The notes under the pieces were generated by a model. It was given only the letters and a program-made list of their open reading frames with translations. It was not told the origin of the DNA and made no database searches. From positions 1 to 64,000 of the forward strand of contig JANQKS010000067.1 in NCBI GenBank assembly GCA_028281005.1: a DNA stretch of 64,000 bases, in the 5' to 3' direction. The stretch is from Pseudomonadales bacterium (lineage in GTDB: Bacteria; Pseudomonadota; Gammaproteobacteria; Pseudomonadales; Azotimanducaceae). Shown one piece after another: positions 52,794 to 61,700 of this stretch. A program made the position numbers and the translations under genes. Position 1 is the first letter of the stretch, and each line of letters begins with the position of its first letter.

Positions 52794-52819
52794 TGTAAAT
52801 ACATGTTCATGTATTTACA
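52794..52819. promoter_or_regulatory. Palindromic operator upstream of parA-like gene
   Basis: TGTAAATACAT-GTTC-ATGTATTTACA is a perfect 11+11 inverted repeat with a 4-base spacer. A TATACT box follows (about 52823), so it likely overlaps the promoter of the parA/RHH pair. It could be the operator bound by the RHH protein or a partition-type site. The rest of 52678-52980 holds a promoter-like AT-rich stretch and no gene I believe in. Confidence 0.65.
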
Positions 52820-52980
52820 GTTATACTAAGAGGACGAATCAGTTCACCTTGCATTGGGCTGCGCCTGGCGAACAATTCGTCGTAATTTCAAGCGAGCAGT
52901 TACGCGTGATTGAGCGAATAAGCGAAAAACGACTGGGCTATTAACCTAGCCACAAAAAAGACAACACAAGGAGCTAATGG

Positions 52981-53637
52981 ATGAGCATCATCACCACAGC
53001 AACCACCAAGGGCGGTGCCGGGAAGACCACCGTCGCGCAGATGATCATAGGAGCGGTGCACGACCTGGGTTACTCCATCGGCGTGATCGATACCGACGAA
53101 AACCAAACCCTGTCAAATTGGCTGAGTAACAACAGTAATATGGCGATTGATTGCCGGGTAGTCCTGGACGATTCAAAAGTGGTTGAAGAAGCACAGATGA
53201 TGAATCGCAAACATGACCTGGTGATCATCGACACCCCCGGGGCACAATCGCAAAGCACGGTATTTGCCATCGGCTGCGCCGATTTAGTGATCGTGCCACT
53301 GCAGCTGTCCAAGGCGGACCTTATGCAGGCGCAAAAAACGTATCGTTTGGTGCAAAGTACCGGCAGCATCAGTGGCCGCAATATTCCTGCAAGGCTGTTG
53401 TTTACCGACTACACGCCTAAAACCAAGATAGCGAAGAAGGTGCGTCAGCAAGTAGCCGGTTATGGCCTGCCTGTGTTCAACACGCGCCTGCATCATCTGG
53501 TGGCCTACAAGGAGCTCACCTTCTCCGGCAAGATACCGAAGAAAGGCAGAGCCGGCGCCCAAGGTCAGCTGCTGGTGCAAGAAATTGCCGATATGGGTAT
53601 TTTGCCCTTCATGCAGGAGTACAGACACGCTTCATGA
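52981..53637 (+). CDS. ParA/MinD-type ATPase, plasmid-partition-like
   Basis: A 218-residue ATPase with the deviant Walker A TTKGGAGKTTVAQ at residues 9-21, VIDTDENQTLSNWL, and a Walker B-like VIIDTPGAQSQST with the conserved D-T-P. No N-terminal DNA-binding domain is present, so it belongs to the short (type Ib, ParA/VirC1-like) class found on plasmids and integrative elements. ATP-driven movement on the nucleoid positions plasmids, chromosomes or protein clusters. The ATG follows AAGGAG and the last 4 bases overlap the next gene (ATGA). No replication gene is in view, so the role on this chromosome is unknown. Confidence 0.88.
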   Translation: MSIITTATTKGGAGKTTVAQMIIGAVHDLGYSIGVIDTDENQTLSNWLSNNSNMAIDCRVVLDDSKVVEEAQMMNRKHDLVIIDTPGAQSQSTVFAIGCADLVIVPLQLSKADLMQAQKTYRLVQSTGSISGRNIPARLLFTDYTPKTKIAKKVRQQVAGYGLPVFNTRLHHLVAYKELTFSGKIPKKGRAGAQGQLLVQEIADMGILPFMQEYRHAS

Positions 53638-53897
53638 CAAAGAAGCGTGTAGACCAAAAGACGCAACGCCAGGCACAGCCTCGAAGTACACATTCGAGGC
53701 TATCGCCTGGTGGGCGGCGCCATGAACGGCAGTCTCAAGTGACCCTGCAGATGCGCGAGTCGCTACACCAAGAGCTGGCGCGTAAAGCCTTCAAATCGGG
53801 CATGACCATGCGCGGCTACATCATGCGGGCCTTAAAGCAAAGCGGCCTGAAAGTTACAGACGCAGATTTAGTGGACCGGCGCCGGCGCACACCTTAG
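53634..53897 (+). CDS. Ribbon-helix-helix (ParB/CopG-like) protein
   Basis: An 87-residue protein. The N-terminal 30 residues are basic and unstructured-looking (TKKRVDQKTQRQAQPRSTHSR). The C-terminal part is a ribbon-helix-helix unit: SQVTLQMRESLHQELARKAFKSGMTMRGYIMRALKQSGL. This is the design of ParG/VirC2-like DNA-binding partners of short ParA ATPases: a flexible basic tail that stimulates the ATPase and an RHH that binds an operator. The ATG overlaps the parA stop. It probably binds the palindrome at 52794. Chromosomal partition or cargo positioning is inferred only. Confidence 0.78.
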   Translation: MTKKRVDQKTQRQAQPRSTHSRLSPGGRRHERQSQVTLQMRESLHQELARKAFKSGMTMRGYIMRALKQSGLKVTDADLVDRRRRTP

Positions 53898-53942
53898 TTC
53901 GCGGTCACCTGGGTCTGCGGCCAGCCGTGATCTCTACACATC

Positions 53943-55622
53943 TTAGGCAAACGTTTTCAAAAACGACTGCTCACCTTCTGCACTGCCGATCAGTACTATT
54001 TCTGCCCCTTCCGGAATCACCGTTTGCGGGCGTAAGTCAGTGACCGTAGTGTCATGTTTATCGATACCAATAACGGTGCAGCCGGTTTGCTGACGAATGT
54101 TTGCAGTAGCCAGCGTTTTGCCTTCCAGCGCAGCAGGCACAGGCATTTTAAAGACGTCCAAACCCTCGGCAATCATCAGCAAATCGCTGCGCTCCAAGAG
54201 GTTAAACAACACTGTTGCCCCCATGGACGCGTAGGAAATTACCATATTGGCGCCGGCACGATGCAGGGCAGCGACATTACGCTCCAACGTAGCCCGGGTG
54301 ATGATCTGAATATCTGGGCGCAGCAACCGCGCATAAATTGTTAGGTAAATGTTCGTTTCATCATCCCTCGGGGTGATGATCACTGTGGGTGCTTTGTCGA
54401 TGCCGGCCGCGTCCAATACCTGCTTGTCAGAGGCGGACCCCTGCACGTACTTCTCGGGGTCTTGAATACGCTCGGGTAAAAGTTCGACGATGCGGTAATC
54501 AATGCCGCGATACTCCAAGGCACGCGCCGTATATCTTCCGACCCGACCACCGCCCAGAATCACCACCGGATGGTTAGCGGCGACCTCTTCACTGGGTTGA
54601 GCGCATTGCGCATCAAACTCTCTCAAATCCGCCGGCGCTCCGGCCATCACCAGTGTCATGGTGTCTTCAATCACGGTGCTGTCGTCACCGGTCTCAAACT
54701 TGCCACGCGTCCAGGCGCCCACCACACTGATGGCGGTGATGGCTTGGGCATGGCCGAGGGTTTCACCCACCAGAGTGGTTCGGGCGGCATCCACTTCGGC
54801 GATGACCAAATCATCGATGCGGCCAACGATGTGTGCAAACCGTTCGCCGCCGATGGCGCGCCGGGCCAAAGCGCTGGCCATCAATTCCGCCAGGTTCAGC
54901 GTACGTGTGCAGCCCGCTAGCTTGAGGATATCCGCGGCAGCGGGTTCTCGAGCGGTGGCAAAAATCGGAATCTCCCGTGCAACGCCGCGCACGGTAAACA
55001 CAATAGTGGTGTTTTCTACATCGGAGCGCGTGGTGCCCACCATGGCTGCCGCTTCCACCCGCGCGCGACGGTAGGTTTCCGGATCGTCTAACTCACCACA
55101 AATGGCTTCGATGCCTTCATCGCTTAGCCCCACCACCTCGTCTTCATTCGGTAATACCACCACGTAGGGATAATTGAACTGTTTGAGTTTGGCGATAAGC
55201 GCCCGTGCCACCGGACCGGAAAAAGTCAAAATGACGTGGCCTTGTACGTCATCGGCCACCCGCCGGGGTACACGATTGGCAGATTGCGCTGCCGCCCAAG
55301 GCGCATAAACAAATTCGATGAACATAAACGGCAACAGCACCAGCATAAACACGATGCCGGAGAGCAGCACCACCACCGAAAACCCGCGGCCAAGGTCGCT
55401 GGTGAAAACAATGTCACCGAACCCCAGTGTCGACATGGTCACCAACGTCCAATAAAGGCCGCTGAACCAAGAATAGTCGCGGCCTTCATAAGCCATCAGC
55501 AGCTGGAACACAATTGAGTACACCAGCACCAAGCCAACCAAGGTGGCGAGAAAATTCGACAGCGCCAACAGCCGGGTCTTCACCGTGGGACCCAGCGAGC
55601 GTAGTTTAGCGAGAGTTAACAT
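53943..55622 (-). CDS. Two-TM potassium channel with TrkA-N (RCK) domains
   Basis: A 559-residue inner-membrane protein. The first 110 residues hold two TM helices and a pore with selectivity filter TMSTLGFGDIVFTSD (TLGFGD in place of the usual TVGYGD). Two NAD-binding TrkA-N domains follow: GHVILTFSGPVARALIAKL at about 130 and VVILGGGRVGRYTARALEYRG at about 345. The C-terminal stretch TGCTVIGIDKHDTTVTDLRPQTVIPEGAEIVLIG is a TrkA-C domain. It should gate K+ flux in response to nucleotides or redox. It stands alone, divergent from a broken kinase gene. Confidence 0.9.
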   Translation of the reverse strand: MLTLAKLRSLGPTVKTRLLALSNFLATLVGLVLVYSIVFQLLMAYEGRDYSWFSGLYWTLVTMSTLGFGDIVFTSDLGRGFSVVVLLSGIVFMLVLLPFMFIEFVYAPWAAAQSANRVPRRVADDVQGHVILTFSGPVARALIAKLKQFNYPYVVVLPNEDEVVGLSDEGIEAICGELDDPETYRRARVEAAAMVGTTRSDVENTTIVFTVRGVAREIPIFATAREPAAADILKLAGCTRTLNLAELMASALARRAIGGERFAHIVGRIDDLVIAEVDAARTTLVGETLGHAQAITAISVVGAWTRGKFETGDDSTVIEDTMTLVMAGAPADLREFDAQCAQPSEEVAANHPVVILGGGRVGRYTARALEYRGIDYRIVELLPERIQDPEKYVQGSASDKQVLDAAGIDKAPTVIITPRDDETNIYLTIYARLLRPDIQIITRATLERNVAALHRAGANMVISYASMGATVLFNLLERSDLLMIAEGLDVFKMPVPAALEGKTLATANIRQQTGCTVIGIDKHDTTVTDLRPQTVIPEGAEIVLIGSAEGEQSFLKTFA

Positions 55623-55703
55623 GACGGTAGTATCCCATGGTTGCAGGGTGAGCCATACCCACCAGCTTGTGTTGCAGAAAATCTCTTATTAAGGTCGTTA
55701 GTG

Positions 55704-57066
55704 ATGCAAAAGAAAAACGACGACGATAAATTGCAGCTGCGCACCGGTGGTGCGTTGGAACGATTGGCCGCCATTCAGAGCGACGCACAACTCGACCCCA
55801 TCCCAGACCCGACGGCGGATACGTTCACAGCCCTAGCCTGGGCTCCGGCGCGGGTAACTACCGCGTGCTTGAGCTCCTTGCTGAAGGCGGCATGGGGCGT
55901 GTCTACGTGGGCGAGCGCCAAGACGGCCAATTCAATCGCGAAGTAGTCATCAAAATCCTACCCCGCGGCGGCGGACGCGAGAGGACCCGCCGCTTTGAAC
56001 TCCAACGTGACATTCTGGCCACCCTGCAGCATCCCAATATTGCGCTGCTGTTTGATGCCGGCGCGCTCGACAGCGGCGAGCTTTATATCGTCATGGAGCA
56101 GGTGACAGGGCGACACATTGACGACTATTGCACGGCTAAGACTGCGGATCTGAACGGGCGCATTACCATGTTCAGCGCCCTGTGTAACGCCGTTGGTTTT
56201 GCGCACAACAATTTGATTCTGCACCGAGACATTAAACCCTCTAACGTGCTGGTCACCGATGACGGGGTAGTAAAACTGTTGGATTTCGGCATCGCCAAAC
56301 TGGTCGCCTGCCAACGCGCGCGATGCAGCTCAACACGAAGCCTCAGTGGCGCGAGAAACCAGCGACCTGTTGCACACCGTGGCACACACCCCCGAGAACT
56401 TGGGACAGCATCAACAGGCGCTGGATGTGGTGACCTACGCACAGCATTCAGTTTTAGGTGAGACCGTCCTGGGTGAGTCGTCATGGCGACTTCAACTGCT
56501 TCACGCACACATCCTGCGCAGCTTAGCGGAGTACGGGCAGGCAGCATCGACGTATACCGAACTGATTGCAGACTCCTCACCACTCACTGAAGCTAACCAC
56601 GATGGCTACTTAGCCTTGGCCGACCGCTACAACAATATCGGTCAACCGGATACCGCCGTGGCGCTGCTTGAGGAAGTCAGACCTCTGGCCGCAGAGACGT
56701 TGGGTGAACAACTCGCAGCGGATGCCTTTCAACGGCATACACAGCTGCTGGGCAGCGATCACGCCAATACTTTGATCTTCCGCAGCAGCTTTGCGGTTAT
56801 CAAATACCGCTTGGGTAGATATGAAGAGAGCGTAATGCTGCTGCGTGAAGTAATTGAGCAACAGCAGGAGAGTCTCAGCCCAATGCATCTGCGCACCCTT
56901 CTCAGCCGCAGCCATCCTGGCATGGTGCTGTTTGAATCTGGTCAAGTTGAAGCCGGCAAACAAACCTGGCTGGCGGTACGCGCGGATATGGTTGAAGCGT
57001 TTGGTGCTAATTCCACCCATGTTCAATACACATATAATTCCACTTATATGTGTTTAGAGGTTGATA
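55704..57066 (+). pseudogene. Ser/Thr protein kinase-TPR gene, truncated and frameshifted
   Basis: Pieces of a Pkn2-type kinase with C-terminal TPRs. From ATG 55704 the N-terminus MQKKNDDDKLQLRTGG reads in one frame to about 55840, where a one-base shift leads to GSGAGNYRVLELLAEGGMGRVYVGER (glycine loop), VVIKIL (ATP Lys), HRDIKPSNVLV (catalytic loop) and DFGIAKL. Then the reading breaks. A large deletion removes the C-lobe and membrane part, and in another frame ARDAAQHEASVARETSDLLHT joins a TPR region (LALADRYNNIGQPDTAVALLEEV) that runs on without a stop into the vapB-like gene. At least two frameshifts plus the deletion mean it cannot phosphorylate. Confidence 0.78.
57028..57053. promoter_or_regulatory. 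Palindromic operator before VapB-like antitoxin
   Basis: ACACATATAA-TTCCAC-TTATATGTGT is a perfect 10+10 inverted repeat, 15 bases before the antitoxin ATG, inside the degraded TPR reading frame. Typical of the autoregulatory site of a VapBC locus. Confidence 0.65.
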
Positions 57067-57068
57067 TC

Positions 57069-57299
57069 ATGGGGCAAGTGACCATCTATCTGGAGGATGA
57101 ACTGGAAGCCAAAATGGCCGCCGATGCTAAGGCTCGCAAGCTGTCTAAAAGTAAATGGGTTGCTGCCGTCATTCGTGAAAAGCTAGTCAATGAATGGCCA
57201 GTCTCCGTGGTTGAACCCGCAGGGAACTGGGATGATTTTCCGCCAGTTGAAGAGATTCGTGGCGAGCCAACCGAAGACATAGCAAGAGAAAAGCTCTAA
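57069..57299 (+). CDS. VapB-like ribbon-helix-helix antitoxin
   Basis: A 76-residue protein starting at the ATG in GATATCATGGGGCAAG. N-terminal ribbon-helix-helix: QVTIYLEDELEAKMAADAKARKLSKSKWVAAVIREKL. The acidic C-terminal tail (GNWDDFPPVEEIRGEPTEDIA) would wrap the toxin. It binds its own promoter palindrome and neutralises the PIN toxin encoded 17 bases downstream. The supplied ORF fuses it to the upstream TPR remnant only because no stop lies between them. Confidence 0.8.
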   Translation: MGQVTIYLEDELEAKMAADAKARKLSKSKWVAAVIREKLVNEWPVSVVEPAGNWDDFPPVEEIRGEPTEDIAREKL

Positions 57300-57316
57300 T
57301 TAGGGTCGTTGTACGC

Positions 57317-57707
57317 ATGTGGGTTTTGGATACCAACACACTGATCTACTTTTTAAGGGCATGGGTCAGGTCGCTGAGCGACTATTGAGCCATTCACCCA
57401 GCGATATTGCCCCCCCAGTATTGTTCTTTACAAACTGGAAGTTGGCATCGCTAAATCCAAATCACCACGCAAACGTCGCAAACAACTTCTGGCGCTGACT
57501 GAAGCAGTGCAAGTTCTACCCTTCGGTCCTCTTGAGGCTGCAACAACTGCTCGCATCCGCGTCACCCTCGAGGGCCAAGGCAAACCCATCGGGCCTTACG
57601 ATCCGCTTATCGCCGGAACTGCGATGGCGCAGAACGCTACCCTCGTTACCCGCAACACCCGAGAGTTCAAGCGTGTCAAAAAATTACAAGTGGAAGATTG
57701 GTTTTAA
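57317..57707 (+). pseudogene. VapC-like PIN-domain toxin, frameshifted twice
   Basis: Partner of the antitoxin. The ATG at 57317 begins WVLDTNTLIYFL, with the first PIN Asp. Reading then needs a one-base shift in the TTTTTAAGG run (FKGMGQVAERLLSHSPSDIA), and a second near the GCCCCCCCA run to reach IVLYKLEVGIAKSK. The rest is intact: GPYDPLIAGTAMAQNATLVTRNTREFKRV with the later acidic residues, ending VEDWF. PIN toxins are Mg-dependent ribonucleases that cut tRNA or rRNA. Both shifts lie in or next to homopolymers, so sequencing error is a real alternative. If true, the toxin is dead. Confidence 0.78.
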
Positions 57708-57708
57708 C

Positions 57709-59544
57709 TTAGTCTCCGCTATGCTCACGGATGGCTTGTAAAAAATCCGCGCCGTATTTCTGCATCTTGGCCTGGCCAACACCGGAAATCTCCATCAACT
57801 GGCCAGCATCCGACGGCAGCTCGCGTACCATGTGCATGAGCGTCGCGTCATGAAAGATGACGTAGGGCGGCACGCCGTTGGCTGATGCCAGTTCCCGGCG
57901 TAGGTCTTTCAACGCTTCATAAAGCGACTCTTCTTCCAACTCCAATTGAATGTCCGCCTTGGCCACCGGCTTGCGTTTGGTTTTAGCGGCATCTTCCCGC
58001 AATGTGAGTTGTACCTCACCACGCAGCAAAGCGCGGCTGGATGAGGTGAGACACAAAGCACCGAAGCGAGCGTGGTCCACCTCCAAAAATCCGCGCACCA
58101 CCAGCTGTCGAAAAATCGAGCGCCATTGATCTTCCGATAGATCAGTGCCGATCCCGAAGGTGCTGAGGGAGGTATGCCCGAAGCGTCGCACTTTGTCGGT
58201 GTTTTGTCCACGCAGCACGTCTATGACATGACCAGCGCCAAATCGTTGCTCGGTCCGGTAGACACAAGACAGCGCCTTCTGACCGGCTTCGGTGCCGTCC
58301 CAAGTCATCGGCGGGCGCAGACAAACATCACAGTTGCCGCAGTCTTCCGGGTAAGATTCCCCGAAGTAGGCAAGCAGGTGGCGGCGTCGGCACGTGGTCA
58401 CCTCACACCAGCCGAGCAACGCGTTTAACTTGGTTTGCTCGATACGCTTGTGTGCTTCGTCCGCCTGAGATTCGTCCGCCATGCGCGCCAAACGCACCAC
58501 ATCTTGCAGACCATAAATCATCCATGCCTCGGCCGGTGCGCCGTCGCGGCCGGCCCGACCTGTCTCTTGGTAGTAGGCTTCTATGCTTTTGGGAAGGTCC
58601 ATGTGCGCAACGAAACGCACATCCGGTTTATCGATCCCCATGCCAAACGCAATGGTGGCCACCATGACGACCGCTTCTTCATTGAGAAAACGTTGTTGGT
58701 GGGCGGCACGCTGTTGCGTGTCCATACCGGCGTGATAAGGCAGGGCTTTGAAACCTTGCAGGTGCAACCACTCCGCGGTGGCATCAACACTTTTACGCGA
58801 CAAGCAGTAGACAATCCCTGCTTCACCCTGGTGATCATTCAAGAATTGACGCAGTTGCTCACGCGGGGCTTGTTTGTGAGCCACGTTATAAGTGATGTTG
58901 GGCCGGTCAAATCCTTCCACAAACAAACGCGGGCTACGCAGCGCCAGGCGCGCAACGATGTCTTCACGCGTGCGCGGATCTGCGGTGGCGGTCAGCGCCA
59001 AACGCGGCGTGTTGGGGAACACGTCCGCCAGCTGGTGCAATTCTAAATAGTCGCGCCGAAAATCATGCCCCCAAGCAGAAACACAGTGGGCCTCGTCAAT
59101 CGCAATCAACGCTAGAGGACAAGTTTGCAGCCACTGCAGGGTATCCGCTTGCAGCAACCGTTCCGGGGCGATGTAAAGCAGATCAATTTCGCCCGCTTGT
59201 ACTTGATTGATCACCGCGGCTTGATCCGCGCCACTTAAAGAAGAGTTCAAAAACGCAGCCCGCACGCCGAGCTGTAAAAGCGCCTGCACTTGATCCTGCA
59301 TCAACGCAATCAGTGGGGACACCACCACACCGACGCCGGGCTGCAGCAGCGCTGGGATCTGATAACACAGTGATTTACCACCCCCCGTCGGCATGAGTAC
59401 CAAGGCATCCTGGCCGCCCACGACATGCTCAATAATCTGCGCCTGGCTGCCGCGAAAACGATCGTAACCATACACGCGGCGCAGGATCGCGTGCGCGTTT
59501 TGATCGTTGGCGTTGGCGGTGGGTTCGGTCGCGGAGTGGTTCAT
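57709..59544 (-). CDS. recQ: ATP-dependent DNA helicase RecQ
   Basis: About 611 residues from the ATG at 59544; the track start at 59583 adds 13 residues with no better signal. It unwinds DNA 3'-5' in recombination and fork repair. Motif [18 protein letters not shown] at about 41-57, [17 protein letters not shown], motif [24 protein letters not shown] and [10 protein letters not shown]. The zinc cluster is formed by [12 protein letters not shown] and CGNCDVC, then a winged-helix domain and C-terminal HRDC ([29 protein letters not shown]). Length matches E. coli RecQ (609). Confidence 0.95.
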   Translation of the reverse strand: MNHSATEPTANANDQNAHAILRRVYGYDRFRGSQAQIIEHVVGGQDALVLMPTGGGKSLCYQIPALLQPGVGVVVSPLIALMQDQVQALLQLGVRAAFLNSSLSGADQAAVINQVQAGEIDLLYIAPERLLQADTLQWLQTCPLALIAIDEAHCVSAWGHDFRRDYLELHQLADVFPNTPRLALTATADPRTREDIVARLALRSPRLFVEGFDRPNITYNVAHKQAPREQLRQFLNDHQGEAGIVYCLSRKSVDATAEWLHLQGFKALPYHAGMDTQQRAAHQQRFLNEEAVVMVATIAFGMGIDKPDVRFVAHMDLPKSIEAYYQETGRAGRDGAPAEAWMIYGLQDVVRLARMADESQADEAHKRIEQTKLNALLGWCEVTTCRRRHLLAYFGESYPEDCGNCDVCLRPPMTWDGTEAGQKALSCVYRTEQRFGAGHVIDVLRGQNTDKVRRFGHTSLSTFGIGTDLSEDQWRSIFRQLVVRGFLEVDHARFGALCLTSSSRALLRGEVQLTLREDAAKTKRKPVAKADIQLELEEESLYEALKDLRRELASANGVPPYVIFHDATLMHMVRELPSDAGQLMEISGVGQAKMQKYGADFLQAIREHSGD

Positions 59545-59604
59545 ACTGGCGCCAGTGTACCTCTCACTGCGTAAGCATCGCACCCGAAAGTCGCTAAAAA
59601 GCGT

Positions 59605-60348
59605 TTAGGGCAGACGATATTTCACATGCAGGCGAAAGGTATCGTCCGATGCATCATCGGAGAGCCCCGCATGATAGCTGGCTTCAGCTTTCCAGCCTTT
59701 AACGATGTCAAATTTTACGATCGGCCCAAGCGTGTGCTCTTGCTCGTCAAAGCTGCCAAAATCTGCGGTGGTATTGAGATCGTTGAACATCTCCAAGCCT
59801 ACCCGCACGCCGCTGTCGAGCTTATAGGTCGCTTGCCAGCGGGTTTCCAACAACAACCCAGACTTGGCACCGCTATCGAATTGCTTGCCAGTCAGCACGT
59901 TGGCGCGCAATTGCCAGCGGGGGGTGGCGTCCACTTTGCCGGTCCAGGCGACGCGGGCGCGGGACGGCGTGTCGTCCCCTTCGGCAATCTGCAACTCGAA
60001 GCGCAAGGCGCTGTCGAAACCCGCGTCTTCGTCTTCGTGGAGTTGGTGCTGCAGCTCAAGGCGGGTGTAGCGGTATTCCAAACCCTCGTCTTTGTCGCTG
60101 AGCTGACTCATGATTCGCCAGCGGGTTTGGCCGTTAATGGATTGTTGATAATGCAGACGGTGGGCCAACGTGTCGGGGCCTCCGTCTTCACCCGGTTCAA
60201 AACTGCTACGGTATTCGAAGGAGCGATCACCTTCGCTCACATCTGGACTGAACACGCTGCTGGTGTTCGCAAGTGCCGGCATCGACAACCAACAAAGGGA
60301 AGCCATCCCACCTGCATACGTCAACAGGCGGCATAGTACTGCTTTCAT
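59605..60348 (-). CDS. Probable outer-membrane or periplasmic beta-protein
   Basis: A 247-residue exported protein with a signal peptide (LLTYAGGMASLCWLSMPALA). The rest is rich in alternating strands with Arg, Tyr and Trp (TLAHRLHYQQSINGQTRWRIMSQLS, GVRVGLEMFNDLNTTADFGSF, GWKAEASYHAGLSDDASDDTFRLHVKYRL). This suits a small beta-barrel, but the last residue is Pro rather than the aromatic residue usual for BAM recognition. No family recognised. It stands alone, with the recQ start 60 bases beyond its stop on the same strand. Confidence 0.65.
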   Translation of the reverse strand: MKAVLCRLLTYAGGMASLCWLSMPALANTSSVFSPDVSEGDRSFEYRSSFEPGEDGGPDTLAHRLHYQQSINGQTRWRIMSQLSDKDEGLEYRYTRLELQHQLHEDEDAGFDSALRFELQIAEGDDTPSRARVAWTGKVDATPRWQLRANVLTGKQFDSGAKSGLLLETRWQATYKLDSGVRVGLEMFNDLNTTADFGSFDEQEHTLGPIVKFDIVKGWKAEASYHAGLSDDASDDTFRLHVKYRLP

Positions 60349-60451
60349 CTAGGACCTCTAATATAACCGACTAACTCTAATGCGGGGCAAACATCGGCAC
60401 CATTCGCAAGGAGCAACCAAACAGTTCGAAAAAAAAGAGGGGTTGCTCAGC

Positions 60452-61588
60452 TTAAGCAGCTGGCCCGCTCGTCGCGCTGGTTCGCGCTTGCGCCGCACTC
60501 AGCGCTTGTTTCAAATCCGCTTCACACACCACCAGCTGCTGCTCGGCTTGCGCGCGTTTTTGTTTACCTTCGTCAGCAATGCGTAAGGCATCATCGATGG
60601 TCGCAATGAGCGAATCGTTGGCCTGTTTGACCGCCTCAATGTCCACCACACCGCGCTCGACCTGCGTGCGCACAGTTTCTGTGGAAGCCCTTAGCGCATC
60701 GGCGTTGGCGGTTAACAGGTCATTGGTTAGGTCGGTGGCTTCTTTCAAAGTTTCACCCGCCTCTGCTGAGCGCGCGATGGTCACGGCCATGGCCAACTGC
60801 TGGCGCCACAAAGGAATGGTATTGGCCATGGTGGAGCCAATTTTGCTGACTAAGGCTTTGTCGTTTTCTTGTACCAAACGAATAGAAGGCAAACTCTGCA
60901 TGGTAACCTGGCGGGTGAGTTTCAGGTCATGCACGCGGCGCTCTAGGTCATCCCGCTTAGCGCGCACATCCCGCAACGCTTGTGCTTTTAGCATATCGTC
61001 GCTGGCGTCAGCTTCCTGCTGCATCCCGGGAATTGTCTGTGTGTCCAAACGCCGCAAAGCTTCTTCACCCGCGGCGACATAGACCGCCAAGGCGTGAAAA
61101 TAGTCCAGCGTTTTTTCATACAAGCGGTCGAGCAGCACTATGTCTTTCATCAACGTGCTGGTGTGATCATCCAAGCGATTGCTGATGCCGTCGATCTGCC
61201 CGCGCACCTGTTCATACTGCTGCAGCACCCGCGCGATGGGTTTGCTGCGGCCTAACAGGCGCGCAAACAAGCCACGTTTTTTGTTTGGATCAAGCTCTTC
61301 AACGGAAAACCCGCGCAGGGTGGATACCATTTCATTTAACGCTTGGCCAGCGGCTCCGGTGTCTTTGTTACGCACCCCTTCCAGCATTTCATCCGCCACG
61401 GTGGTGACCTCTCCCTGGGTAGCGGTGCCGAAAAACATGATAGAATTGCTGTCTTCGAGATCAATTTCCGCGATCGCCCGTTCGATCTCGGCCAATTCTG
61501 TGCCGCTGGCAGCCGCATATGCGGTCACTTCTTCTTCAGGCAGCGCGGCAGTGGGTTGCAACTGGGTGGTGGTAGCAGTTTCTGTCAT
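60452..61588 (-). CDS. TelA/KlaA-family toxic-anion resistance protein
   Basis: A 378-residue soluble, helical protein of the TelA family (PF05816), with the typical FARLLGRSKPIARVLQQYEQVRGQIDGISNRLDDH segment, then AVYVAAGEEALRRL and SLPSIRLVQENDKALVSKIGSTMANTIPLWRQQLAMAVTI. Family members are linked to tellurite or colicin resistance and to a wider stress network, but biochemical activity is unclear. ATG follows GAAGGAAAAATC. It lies downstream of xpaC, with a 112-base gap holding a dispersed repeat. Confidence 0.9.
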   Translation of the reverse strand: MTETATTTQLQPTAALPEEEVTAYAAASGTELAEIERAIAEIDLEDSNSIMFFGTATQGEVTTVADEMLEGVRNKDTGAAGQALNEMVSTLRGFSVEELDPNKKRGLFARLLGRSKPIARVLQQYEQVRGQIDGISNRLDDHTSTLMKDIVLLDRLYEKTLDYFHALAVYVAAGEEALRRLDTQTIPGMQQEADASDDMLKAQALRDVRAKRDDLERRVHDLKLTRQVTMQSLPSIRLVQENDKALVSKIGSTMANTIPLWRQQLAMAVTIARSAEAGETLKEATDLTNDLLTANADALRASTETVRTQVERGVVDIEAVKQANDSLIATIDDALRIADEGKQKRAQAEQQLVVCEADLKQALSAAQARTSATSGPAA

Positions 61589-61633
61589 GATTTTTCCTTC
61601 GGATTTTCGGCGTTAACCCTTGTGCTTGGCGAT

Positions 61634-61667
61634 TCTAGGGAGCCTCTGAGTAAGTCTCATGTGCTCA
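61634..61667 (+). repeat. Dispersed repeat, copy 2
   Basis: TCTAGGGAGCC followed by TAAGTCTCATGTGCTCA matches the copy at 17480-17514 over 34-35 bases with only a few differences in the middle. It lies between xpaC and telA, inside what should be one transcript. Possible insertion-sequence end or a genome-wide small repeat. Confidence 0.6.
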
Positions 61668-61700
61668 GCCACTTGATACTGGGAATCAAATGTTAGAATT

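Noticed and set aside
52726-52944. 72-residue ORF before parA
   Set aside because: No SD, spans the palindrome and promoter, composition unlike a protein.
60402-60465. GAGCAACC...GGTTGCTC pair and an A-run after telA as a terminator
   Set aside because: The T-run (minus strand) lies in the 22-base loop rather than after the stem, so it does not fit an intrinsic terminator.
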